The position numbers and the translations under genes were made by a program. From Sphingomonas sp. URHD0057 (GTDB lineage Bacteria > Pseudomonadota > Alphaproteobacteria > Sphingomonadales > Sphingomonadaceae), in assembly GCF_000620665.1 (NCBI RefSeq), contig NZ_KK211163.1, forward strand, positions 23,250-65,604: 42,355 nucleotides of DNA. The letters run 5' to 3'. The notes beneath the pieces were generated by a model. The model did no database searches, was not told the DNA's origin, and was given only the letters and a program-made list of their open reading frames with translations. Numbering within the stretch: position 1 is the first letter of the stretch; each line of letters starts with the position of its first letter. Shown here piece by piece: positions 23,668-32,087 of the stretch.

Positions 23668-24900
23668 TTGATCGACGAGCGTGCCCCCAGCCGCCGCCGC
23701 GCCCTGAAGTCCCTGCCCGCGCTGGCCGGCGCAGCGCTGCTGCTCGCCGCGTGCGGGTCTTCCGGCGACACTGCCGGCGGACGCGGTGCCGGGCGCGGCG
23801 GCCCGACCCAGGTCGGCTATGTCATCGTCCAGCAGGGCAGCGCGCCGATCGAGCAGCAGCTGCCGGGGCGGATCGCGGCGTTCCAGGTGTCCGAAGTGCG
23901 GCCGCAGGTGTCGGGCGTGGTCCAGCGGCGGCTGTTCACCGAGGGCTCGTTCGTGCGCCAGGGCCAGACGCTCTACCAGATCGACCCCAGCGTCTATAAC
24001 GCGCAGGCGGCGCAGGCCCAGGCCAACCTCCAGAGCGCGCGGGCGAGCGCCGAGGCGGCGCGGACGCGGGCGGCGCGCTACAAGCCGCTGGCGCAGATGG
24101 AGGCGATCTCCAAGCAGGACTATACCGACGCGCTGGCCCAGGCGCGCCAGGCCGACGCCTCGGTCGCGCAGAACAATGCGCTGCTGCGGAGCGCGCAGAT
24201 CAACCAGCGCTTCACCCGCGTGCCGGCGCCGATCTCGGGCCGGATCGGGCTGTCCGCCGTCACCGAAGGCGCGCTCGTCACCGCCAACCAGGTCGACGCG
24301 ATGACCACCATCACGCGGCTCGATCCGGTGTTCGTCGACATCCAGGAATCGGCGGCGGATCTGCTCGCGCTGCGCAATGCGCTGAGCCGCGAGGGCGCAG
24401 TGCCGACGACGGCGCAGGTGCGCCTGAAGCTCCCCGACGGCAGCTATTACGGCTTCACTGGCACTGTCGAATTCGGCCAGGTGCTGGTCGATCAGGCGAC
24501 CGGCACGGTGACGCTGCGGGCGCGGTTCGCCAACCCGCAGTCGGTGCTGCTGCCCGGCATGTTCGTGACCGCCGAGTTCGCGCAGGCGATCGACACCAGC
24601 GCGTTCCTGGTGCCGCAGCCGGCGATCACTCGCGACCCCAAGGGCAATGCCACGCTGTTCGTGGTCGGGCCGGGCAACAAGGCGGTCCAGCGCACCGTTG
24701 TCGCTGAGCGCACGCAGGGCCAATATTGGGTGGTGACCCAGGGCCTCGCGGCGGGCGAGAAGGTGATCACGCAGGGCACCGCCAACCTCAAGGACGGAGC
24801 GCCGATCAAGCCGGTGCCGGCGAGCGCGCCGCAGCGCATCCAGGCGCCGCCGCCGGGAGCAATCAAGAAGACGGGCGCCAACCAGCGCGGCGGCGGCTAG
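23668..24900 (+). CDS. RND efflux periplasmic adaptor (AcrA/MexA family)
   Basis: 410-residue lipoprotein (lipobox LLLAAC, C29). The lipoyl/hairpin region (VRPQVSGVVQRRLFTEGSFV, then ASVAQNNALLRSAQINQRFT) is followed by beta-barrel and membrane-proximal domains (ARFANPQSVLLPGMFVTAEF), the AcrA order. It bridges the RND pump and the outer-membrane channel. The start is TTG at 23668, supported by AAGGA eight bases upstream; no ATG fits the signal peptide. It lies 3 nt before the pump gene. No TetR-type regulator is adjacent, so regulation is not visible here. Confidence 0.93.
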   Translation: MIDERAPSRRRALKSLPALAGAALLLAACGSSGDTAGGRGAGRGGPTQVGYVIVQQGSAPIEQQLPGRIAAFQVSEVRPQVSGVVQRRLFTEGSFVRQGQTLYQIDPSVYNAQAAQAQANLQSARASAEAARTRAARYKPLAQMEAISKQDYTDALAQARQADASVAQNNALLRSAQINQRFTRVPAPISGRIGLSAVTEGALVTANQVDAMTTITRLDPVFVDIQESAADLLALRNALSREGAVPTTAQVRLKLPDGSYYGFTGTVEFGQVLVDQATGTVTLRARFANPQSVLLPGMFVTAEFAQAIDTSAFLVPQPAITRDPKGNATLFVVGPGNKAVQRTVVAERTQGQYWVVTQGLAAGEKVITQGTANLKDGAPIKPVPASAPQRIQAPPPGAIKKTGANQRGGG

Positions 24901-24903
24901 CGG

Positions 24904-27900
24904 ATGTCGAAGATCTTCATCGATCGCCCGATCTTCGCCTGGGTGATCGCGATCATCATCATGCTGATGGGCATCGGCGCGATCGTCTCGCTGCCGGTCG
25001 CGCAATATCCGGACGTCGCGCCGACGCAGATCAATATCCGGGCAAGCTACCCGGGCGCGTCCGCCGCGACGCTCGAAAGCAGCGTCACCCAGATCCTGGA
25101 GCAGCAGCTCACCGGCATCGACGGGATGCTTTACTTCCAATCGTCGTCGACCGCGCGGGGACAGGTCTCGATCAGCGTCATCCTGACCAAAGGCATCAAT
25201 CCCGACATCGCCCAGGTGCAGGTGCAGAATGCGATCCAGACCGCGATCTCGCGCCTGCCCCAGCAAGTCCAGCAGCAGGGCGTTCGCGTATCCAAGGGGT
25301 CGCCCGACCTGCTGCTGATCGTGGCCATTTACGACAGCACCGACAAGAGCACGAACTTCGACGTCTCCGACTGGCTGACGACCAACATGCAGGATGACCT
25401 TTCGCGCATCCCGGGCGTCGGGGACGTCAACGTGTTCGGGTCGTCCTACGCCATGCGCATCTGGCTCGATCCGCAGAAGCTGGCCAGTTTCCAGCTGATG
25501 CCGGGCGACATCGTCACGGCGATCCAGAACCAGAACACGGAGCTCGCGGTCGGCGAAGTCGGCGGGCTCCCACAACCCGAGGGGCAGCTGCTCAACGCCA
25601 CGGTCACGGCGCAATCGCGGCTGCAGACGCCCGACCAGTTCCGCAACATCATCGTCAAGGCGGATCCGAGCGGCGCGCGCGTGCTTCTCGGCGAAGTCGC
25701 GCGGGTCGAGCTCGGCGCCGACAATTATTCGGCGCGGATCCGTGCCAATGGCCATCCCGGTGCCGGCATCGGCATATCGCTGGAACCCGGTGCCAACGCG
25801 CTCCGCACCGCCAATCTCGTCAAGGCGAAGGTCACCGAGATCGCGCCGCGGATGCCGGCCGGTTATTCCTACGCTTACGCCAACGACACCAGTGATTTCA
25901 TCAAGCTGTCGATCTGGGAAGTGGTGAAGACGCTGATCGAGGCGATCGTCCTTGTCGTCATCGTCATTTTCGTATTCCTGCAGAGCTGGCGCGCGACACT
26001 GATTCCGTTCATCGCCGTGCCGGTCGTGCTGCTCGGCACCTTCGCGGTCCTTTACGCGCTCGGCTTCTCCATCAACACGATGACCTTGTTCGGGCTCGTC
26101 CTCGCCACCGGCCTGCTGGTCGACGACGCGATCGTCGTCGTCGAAAACGTCGAGCGCCTGCTCCAAGAGAATCCCGAGATGACGCCATACGAGGCAACGG
26201 TCACCTCGATGAATCAGATCCAGATGGCTCTGATCGGAATCGCGCTGGTGCTTTCGGCGGTCTTCCTCCCGATGGTCTTCTTCGGCGGTTCCACCGGCGT
26301 CATCTACCGCCAATTCTCGGCAACGATCGTCTCGGCGATGGTACTGTCGATCTTTATCGCTCTGACGCTGAGCCCGGCGATCGCCGCCAACCTGCTTCGG
26401 CGCAACCATGCCACCGTCGGCGAAACCTGGGTCGGCCGAAAGGCGCCCCGCCTCGCCCACGCGGTCGAAACCGGCCGCCTGAAGTTCAACCGGGGCTTCG
26501 AGCGGCTGATCCATTGGTACGTCGGCACGGTCCACCGCGTGGTCGACCGCAAGTGGATCTTCGTTGGCATCTACGCCGGCGTCGTCCTGTTGCTGGTGCT
26601 GTTGTTCCTGCGGCTGCCGACCGGCTTTCTGCCGAGTGAGGACCAGGGCGCCGCGCTGATCCAGTTCCGGCTCCCCGCGGGTGCCACCATGACCCGGACC
26701 CTGACCGTCCAGCGACAAGTCGAGGATTACTTCCTGAAAGGGCCCGAGAAGAAGAACGTCAAAACCTATTTCACGGTCGCCGGCGGCGGACAGGGCGCGG
26801 CGGGTCAGAATACCGGTCAGGCCTTCATCAACCTTGCGGATTACGCCAAGCGGACCGGCAGCGCGAACAGCGCCGACGCGGTCGTGCAGCGCGCGTCCGG
26901 CGCGTTCCGCAATCTTCGCGACGCCCAGGTCTTCGCGCTCGTGCCCGGCGCCATCCGCGGGCTCGGGCAATCGAGCGGGTTCACGATGGAGCTCCAGAAC
27001 ACCGGCGGCATGTCCGAGCAGGCTTTTGCCGCCGCGCGCGACCAGCTGCTTGCGGCGGCGAATGCGAATCCCAAGCTGACCCAGGTCCGCCTCAGCGAGC
27101 TCCCCGACGTCGCCAGCTTGAAGGTCGACATCAACCAGCAGCGCGTCGCCGCGCTCGGCCTGAGCTCCAGCGACGTCAACAACACCATCTCGACGGCCTG
27201 GGGCGGACGGTACGTCAACGACTTCGTCGACCGCGGCCGGGTGAAGCGCGTCTATGTGCAGGGCGACGCGCAATATCGCTCCGAGCCCAAGGCGATCGAT
27301 CAATGGTTCGTTCGCAACAACCAGGGCGGCATGGTGCCGTTCAGCTCATTCGCCCAAAACTCCTGGATGACCACGCCGACCAGCCTGTCGCGCTTCCTCG
27401 GCTATCCGTCCTTCGAGATTTCGGGACAAGGCGCTTCGGGCGTGAGCTCGGGCGACGCCATGAACACTATCGAGAACCTGGCATCCCAAGTACCGGGGAT
27501 CAACGTCGCCTGGGCCGGTCAATCCTACCAGGAGCGGCTGTCCTCGGGACAGGCGCCGATCCTTTACGGGGTGGCGCTGATCGTCGTCTTCCTGTGCCTT
27601 GCGGCCCTCTACGAGAGCTGGTCGATCCCGGTAGCGGTACTACTCGTGATTCCGCTCGGCCTGGTCGGCGCGATCCTGTTCGTCACGCTGCGCGGAATGC
27701 AGAACGACGTCTATCTTCAGGTCGGGCTGATTACGACCATGGGCCTGTCGGCGAAGAACGCGATCCTGATGGTCGAATTCGCCGAGCGCTCCGAAAAGCA
27801 GGGCAAAAGGGTCATCGACGCCGCGATCGAAGCGGCGCGAATCCGGCTTCGCCCGATCCTGATGACCAGCTTCGCCTTCATCTTCGGCGTGCTTCCGCTG

Positions 27901-28092
27901 GCGCTCGCCACGGGTGCCGGCGCCAACAGCCGCGCGGCGATCGGCACGGCGGTCATCGGCGGGATGCTGACCGCGACGATCCTCGCCGTCTTCTACATCC
28001 CCCTGTTCTTCGTGCTCGTCCGCCGCAGCGTGCGCGAAGGCATCAAGAAGCTGAAGGCCCGCATCGGCAAACAGCGAGAGGCGCAAGCGTGA
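24904..28092 (+). CDS. RND multidrug efflux pump, HAE1 family (AcrB/MexB-like)
   Basis: 1062 residues, full length for the family. It begins MSKIFIDRPIFAWVIAIIIM. The proton-relay residues D407 and D408 (LLVDDAIVVVENVE) sit at the same numbers as in E. coli AcrB, and the relay Lys is K951 (SAKNAILMVEFAE). Two large periplasmic loops separate the membrane blocks, as expected. It exports drugs, dyes or solvents with the adaptor and channel encoded alongside; the substrate cannot be told from sequence. The stop codon overlaps the GTG of the channel gene (GTGA). Confidence 0.96.
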   Translation: MSKIFIDRPIFAWVIAIIIMLMGIGAIVSLPVAQYPDVAPTQINIRASYPGASAATLESSVTQILEQQLTGIDGMLYFQSSSTARGQVSISVILTKGINPDIAQVQVQNAIQTAISRLPQQVQQQGVRVSKGSPDLLLIVAIYDSTDKSTNFDVSDWLTTNMQDDLSRIPGVGDVNVFGSSYAMRIWLDPQKLASFQLMPGDIVTAIQNQNTELAVGEVGGLPQPEGQLLNATVTAQSRLQTPDQFRNIIVKADPSGARVLLGEVARVELGADNYSARIRANGHPGAGIGISLEPGANALRTANLVKAKVTEIAPRMPAGYSYAYANDTSDFIKLSIWEVVKTLIEAIVLVVIVIFVFLQSWRATLIPFIAVPVVLLGTFAVLYALGFSINTMTLFGLVLATGLLVDDAIVVVENVERLLQENPEMTPYEATVTSMNQIQMALIGIALVLSAVFLPMVFFGGSTGVIYRQFSATIVSAMVLSIFIALTLSPAIAANLLRRNHATVGETWVGRKAPRLAHAVETGRLKFNRGFERLIHWYVGTVHRVVDRKWIFVGIYAGVVLLLVLLFLRLPTGFLPSEDQGAALIQFRLPAGATMTRTLTVQRQVEDYFLKGPEKKNVKTYFTVAGGGQGAAGQNTGQAFINLADYAKRTGSANSADAVVQRASGAFRNLRDAQVFALVPGAIRGLGQSSGFTMELQNTGGMSEQAFAAARDQLLAAANANPKLTQVRLSELPDVASLKVDINQQRVAALGLSSSDVNNTISTAWGGRYVNDFVDRGRVKRVYVQGDAQYRSEPKAIDQWFVRNNQGGMVPFSSFAQNSWMTTPTSLSRFLGYPSFEISGQGASGVSSGDAMNTIENLASQVPGINVAWAGQSYQERLSSGQAPILYGVALIVVFLCLAALYESWSIPVAVLLVIPLGLVGAILFVTLRGMQNDVYLQVGLITTMGLSAKNAILMVEFAERSEKQGKRVIDAAIEAARIRLRPILMTSFAFIFGVLPLALATGAGANSRAAIGTAVIGGMLTATILAVFYIPLFFVLVRRSVREGIKKLKARIGKQREAQA

Positions 28093-29543
28093 AGCGGCTT
28101 GTCTCCCTCATCGCCCTGCTCGCCACCGGCTGCGCGACCATGGAGCCGGCCGTCGTCCAGCCGGACCCGGCGATCCCGGCCTCGTGGCCGACCGGCGATC
28201 CATATTTGGCGCAGGCGGAGATTGGGTTGCCGACCCTCACCTACCAGCAGGTGTTCCAGGACCCGCGCCTGCAGACTTTGATCGCGGAAGCACTCGTCAA
28301 CAACCGCGACATGATGGTTGCGGCGTCGAACATCGCGGCGGCGCGCGAACAATATCGCATCCAGCGAGCGGACCTGCTGCCGACGGTCAACGCCAATGCC
28401 GGCGTGACCGTTTCGGGCGACAAGACCGACAATCTCAGCGCCCAATACCAGCTGGGCGCGAGCGTCCCGAGCTTCGAGCTGGACCTGTTCGGCCGCGTGC
28501 GGTCGCTGACCAAGGTCCAGCTCGAGCGCTATCTCGCGACCGAGGCCGGGGCGCGCTCGACGCGGTTGGCGCTGGTCGCCGACATCGCCAGCGCGTGGGT
28601 GACTTACGGCGCGGATTCGAGCTTGCGGCTCATCGCCGAGCAGACGGCCGCGAGCGCCGAGAAAAGCGTGCGGCTGACCCGCCTGCGCCTCGAAGGCGGG
28701 ATCGCGCCGCGAACCGACCTTCGCCAGGCCGAACAGGTGTTGAGCGGTGCCGAGGCCGACCTCGCACGGCAGCGGACCGCCGTGGCCCAGGACGTCAATG
28801 CGCTGCAGCTGCTGGTCGGAGCACCGATCGACCCAACCCTCCTGCCCGGTTCGATCGACCAGGCATTCGGAACCATTGCGCCGGTTCCGGCCGGGCTCGA
28901 TTCCTACGTGCTGCTGAGACGCCCGGACGTGATCCAGGCCGAATATGACCTGCGCGCGGCGAACGCCCAGATCGGCGCCGCGCGCGCTGCGCTGTTCCCG
29001 CGGATCACGCTCACCGGCCTGCTCGGCTTTGCCAGCACCGCTTTGGGCAGTTTGTTGTCGGGCGGACTCGGATTCAGCGCCGGGGCGGATGCGACCTACA
29101 CCATCTTCCAATCGGGCGCGGGACACGCCAACGTCCGCTTGTCGGAAGCCCAGCGCAACGCCGCGGTCGCCACTTATCAGAAGGCGATCCAGACCGCGTT
29201 CCGCGAAGTCGCCGACGCGCTCGCCCGGCGGGGCACGATCAACGACGAGATCGCGGCCCGCCAGCGGCAGCAGGCGGCGACGGCGGACACCTATGTGCTG
29301 ACCGAGGCCCGCTACCGCGAGGGGATCGACCCGTTCCTGACGGTCCTCGATTCGCAGCGGTCCTATTATTCGGCGCAGCAGGTGCTCGTGCAGACCAAGC
29401 TCACCGCCGCGCAGAACATCATCACCATCTATCAGGCGATCGGCGGCGACGCGCTGCTGCAGGCGACGCCGGTGTGTCAGCCGCTCCCGGGCGACAGCAA
29501 TGCGAGCAGCGCGAAGCTCGCCAGCCAATGCTCGCCGGCATAG
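28089..29543 (+). CDS. RND outer-membrane channel lipoprotein (OprM/NodT family)
   Basis: 484 residues. The lipoprotein signal MKRLVSLIALLATGC has lipobox ATGC (C15). Two OEP repeats follow with typical signatures (FELDLFGRVRSL near 130; DLRQAEQVLSGAEADLARQR; LLRRPDVIQAEYDLRAANAQIGAAR in parts; ALFPRITLTG). The start is GTG at 28089, overlapping the pump stop codon. The frame is open far upstream over the pump gene, but that part is out-of-frame pump sequence. The 3' end overlaps the convergent DUF2891 gene by 67 bp. Confidence 0.94.
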   Translation: MKRLVSLIALLATGCATMEPAVVQPDPAIPASWPTGDPYLAQAEIGLPTLTYQQVFQDPRLQTLIAEALVNNRDMMVAASNIAAAREQYRIQRADLLPTVNANAGVTVSGDKTDNLSAQYQLGASVPSFELDLFGRVRSLTKVQLERYLATEAGARSTRLALVADIASAWVTYGADSSLRLIAEQTAASAEKSVRLTRLRLEGGIAPRTDLRQAEQVLSGAEADLARQRTAVAQDVNALQLLVGAPIDPTLLPGSIDQAFGTIAPVPAGLDSYVLLRRPDVIQAEYDLRAANAQIGAARAALFPRITLTGLLGFASTALGSLLSGGLGFSAGADATYTIFQSGAGHANVRLSEAQRNAAVATYQKAIQTAFREVADALARRGTINDEIAARQRQQAATADTYVLTEARYREGIDPFLTVLDSQRSYYSAQQVLVQTKLTAAQNIITIYQAIGGDALLQATPVCQPLPGDSNASSAKLASQCSPA

Positions 29544-30469
29544 TCGCCGGCGATATGGGGCAGCGCCGCGGCGAGATGCTCGTCCGCTGAAGCTTCCGCG
29601 ACCGAGCGCTCCCTTCCCTCGAGCAAGGCCGCAATCTCGCGCCAGCACCAGGCGCGGCTGAGGTTGACCCCGTCGAGGTGCGCGATCTTGCCGTCGCTCC
29701 GGTTGCTAACGGTTGCGGGAGCGAAGAGGGTGGCGGGTTGGCGATCGGCCATGCTGGGGAGGAAGCCGGCGAACCAACGCGGGAAGCTATCGAGATGCAA
29801 CCGCGCCATGCACGCGGCCTCCATCAGAGCGGATGACAGGAACTCATCGCCGCCCGGCTCCCACGCCTGGCAGTCGCGGTCGTTGCCGAACCAGTCGAGC
29901 GCGCGGGCGCGCATGAGTTCGGCAAGCGGCGGGTCGAAACGCTCGGCCCACTCCACTGCGAGGCGCAGCGCGAAGCTAATATTGAAATGGGTACCGACCC
30001 GGATCGGGTAAGTCAGCACGGCCAGATAATCGTGGAAGCGCTGGGCGAAGGCGCGCGCCAATGGCTCGAGGTTTGCAGCCCACGCTTCGCCGTGCCGCGA
30101 CGCTTCGAGATGGAGATAGAGCAGCCACGCCCAGCCGTAGGGGCGCTCGAACCCACGGCTCAACGGCTGGTCGAGATAGGCGCGCTCGATCTCGACCTTG
30201 TCCGGCGTAAAGCTGGCGCCGGCGAGGTCGGCGATGGCCCCGGCTTCCGGACCGTCCGGAAACAATCGGCGCAGGGTGAGCAAAGTCCACCACCCGTGAA
30301 CGCAGCTGTGCCAGTCGAAGCTGCCGAAGAAAATCGGATGGAGGACGCGCGGCGGGGCGAGGTCGCCGTCGCTGGTCAGCACCTGGTCGAGCTTGTGCGG
30401 ATATTCGCGAGTCACGTGACCGAGGGCGATTTGCGCCATGCGCGAAGCTAGGCCGGCGTCGAGCTTCAT
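29477..30469 (-). CDS. DUF2891 family protein
   Basis: 330 residues, no signal peptide or membrane segment, so cytosolic. It matches the DUF2891 type: HPIFFGSFDWHSCVHGWWTL near residues 45-65, THFNISFALRLAVEW, WFGNDRDCQAWEPGGDEFLS, and MARLHLDSFPRWFAGFLP. The His/Trp/Asp-rich motifs and helical pattern suggest an alpha/alpha-barrel enzyme, but the reaction is unknown to me. It ends the 5-oxoprolinase operon, with an ATGA overlap at its start, implying a role in the same pathway. The ATG at 30469 is chosen; the frame further upstream lies over the DUF979 gene. Confidence 0.85.
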   Translation of the reverse strand: MKLDAGLASRMAQIALGHVTREYPHKLDQVLTSDGDLAPPRVLHPIFFGSFDWHSCVHGWWTLLTLRRLFPDGPEAGAIADLAGASFTPDKVEIERAYLDQPLSRGFERPYGWAWLLYLHLEASRHGEAWAANLEPLARAFAQRFHDYLAVLTYPIRVGTHFNISFALRLAVEWAERFDPPLAELMRARALDWFGNDRDCQAWEPGGDEFLSSALMEAACMARLHLDSFPRWFAGFLPSMADRQPATLFAPATVSNRSDGKIAHLDGVNLSRAWCWREIAALLEGRERSVAEASADEHLAAALPHIAGDYAGEHWLASFALLALLSPGSG

Positions 30470-31419
30470 CGAAACGCCGCGAAGTAGATGATGAGGAGGT
30501 TCAAGACGAGCAGGGGCAGCGCCGTTGCGACCTGCGCCTTGACCACGCCATTCTGGTCCTTGAGCTCGAGCAGGGCCACGGGGACAAGGTTGAAGGTGGC
30601 GGCCATGGGAGTCATCAGCGTCCCGCAGAAGCCGGCGAGCATCCCCACCGCGCCGACCACGGCAGGGTCGCCGTGATAGCCCTGGATCAACAACGGCACG
30701 CCGATCGCCGCCGCCATCACCGGGAAGGCGGCGAAGGCGTTGCCCATGATCATGGTGAAGGCGACCATGCCGACGCCGAACACGACGACGGTCAGGAACA
30801 CATTGCCTTCCGGAATGATCGAGCGCGCGAGCGAGCCGATGATGTCGCCGACGCCGGCCGCGGCGAACAGCACGCCGAGCGCGGCGAGCATCTGGGGCAG
30901 CACGGCCGCCCAGCCGATCGCGTCCATCAGGCGACGCCCTTCCTGCAACGGGGCGATCGGCGGCGGCTTCAGCCAGGCGAAGATGGTGGCGAGGGCGATG
31001 ATCACGCCGAGCACGAGGAAGACATAGGTTTCGCGCTTGGGCTCGATCCAGCCGAGGCCGCCGATCGGCGTGTAATTGTAGACCAACGTGCCGACGAGCG
31101 CGGTGACGGGAATGATCAGCGCCGGCAGGAACAGCCGGTTGCCGAGCCGCGCCGACCACCGCGCGCGCTCCTCGTCGCTGGTGGTCGGAGGATGGCTGCG
31201 GCCGAGGAGCTTGAACCCGGCGATGCCGGCGAGGCCGAGGACGAGCAGGCCGTTGGCGAAGTCGCCGATCCAGTCGCCGGCGAGCAGGCTGACCGCCATC
31301 AGCCCCCAGAACGCGGCATTGCCCAGGCGCTTGGCATTGGCCCGGTCGGCCAGCGACAGAACCGCGAAGGCGGCGAACATTGTGCCCGCGACCGCGTAGA
31401 GCCAGGGCATGGTGATCAT
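30466..31419 (-). CDS. DUF979 family membrane protein, probable transporter subunit
   Basis: 317 residues with about nine membrane segments (MPWLYAVAGTMFAAFAVLSL at the start; FLTVVVFGVGMVAFTMIMGN; LLVLNLLIIYFAAF at the end). Conserved-looking polar stretches within the membrane (MGNAFAAFPVMAAAIG; GFCGTLMTPMAATFN) fit a secondary transporter. DUF979 normally occurs with DUF969, as here, where the two overlap by 4 nt. The pair is inferred to form a permease for 5-oxoproline or a related cyclic substrate. ATG 31419 is used for the coupled start; ATG 31410 is an alternative. Confidence 0.85.
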   Translation of the reverse strand: MITMPWLYAVAGTMFAAFAVLSLADRANAKRLGNAAFWGLMAVSLLAGDWIGDFANGLLVLGLAGIAGFKLLGRSHPPTTSDEERARWSARLGNRLFLPALIIPVTALVGTLVYNYTPIGGLGWIEPKRETYVFLVLGVIIALATIFAWLKPPPIAPLQEGRRLMDAIGWAAVLPQMLAALGVLFAAAGVGDIIGSLARSIIPEGNVFLTVVVFGVGMVAFTMIMGNAFAAFPVMAAAIGVPLLIQGYHGDPAVVGAVGMLAGFCGTLMTPMAATFNLVPVALLELKDQNGVVKAQVATALPLLVLNLLIIYFAAFR

Positions 31420-32087
31420 GGCCGGCGCCGCCTCAGCTTGCGGTCGAACCACAGCAGCCGCGCCGAATGGATGAGGAAGGCGCCGATCGCGCTCGGGATC
31501 GCCCACAGCGCGAGGTGCAGCGGCTCGATGTCGTAGCCGTGGGTGGCCAGGATCTGCTGAATGAGGACGATCGAGCCGATCGCGATGAAAATGTCCTCGC
31601 CGAAGAACAGCCCGACATTGTCGGTCGCCGCCGACATCGCCTTGACCTTCTCGGCGGTCTTGTCGTCGAGCGCGCCATGCTCCTTCTCGGCCGCGGCGAG
31701 CGCCATCGGAGCGACCAGCGGACGCACCGTTTGCGCCTGCCCCGCGGTCGACTGCAACCCGATCGCCGCGGTCGCTTGGCGGTAGATCAGGTAGAGGATC
31801 AGCAACCGCCCAACCGTCGCGTTCCGCATCCGCCGGATCAGCGCCGCCGCCTGCTGCTGCAGGCCAAAGCGCTCGAGCAGGCCGATCACCGGCAGTACGA
31901 TCCACACGATGGCGATGATGCGGTTGTCGTTGAACGCCTTGCCGAAGGTCGCGATGACCGTGACCGGGTCCATCCCGCCGAGGAGGCCGGTGACGATCGC
32001 CGAGCCGGTGACGACCAGCATCGGGTTCATCCTGAGCGCGAAGCCCACGACGACGAGCAGGATGCCGAGCAGCGGCCAGTAGCTCAT
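31416..32087 (-). CDS. DUF969 family membrane protein, probable transporter subunit
   Basis: 223 residues with about six hydrophobic segments ([52 protein letters not shown]). Conserved stretches are [35 protein letters not shown] and [18 protein letters not shown], the DUF969 pattern. With DUF979 it probably forms a two-part permease, analogous to split secondary carriers. Its ATG overlaps the hydantoinase stop codon, and its own stop codon overlaps the DUF979 start. Confidence 0.85.
   Translation of the reverse strand: MSYWPLLGILLVVVGFALRMNPMLVVTGSAIVTGLLGGMDPVTVIATFGKAFNDNRIIAIVWIVLPVIGLLERFGLQQQAAALIRRMRNATVGRLLILYLIYRQATAAIGLQSTAGQAQTVRPLVAPMALAAAEKEHGALDDKTAEKVKAMSAATDNVGLFFGEDIFIAIGSIVLIQQILATHGYDIEPLHLALWAIPSAIGAFLIHSARLLWFDRKLRRRRP

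Noticed and set aside
23488-27303. 1271-codon open frame on the minus strand
   Set aside because: It is antisense to the RND adaptor and pump genes, which are full length with all key residues. The antisense product is low-complexity Arg/Asp/His-rich.
27303-28088. Extended N-terminus of the channel lipoprotein
   Set aside because: The frame is open but reads the pump gene out of frame. The lipoprotein signal begins exactly at the GTG at 28089.
27993-29648. 551-codon minus-strand frame over the outer-membrane channel gene
   Set aside because: It is a shadow of the OprM-like gene, Arg-rich with no recognisable motif.
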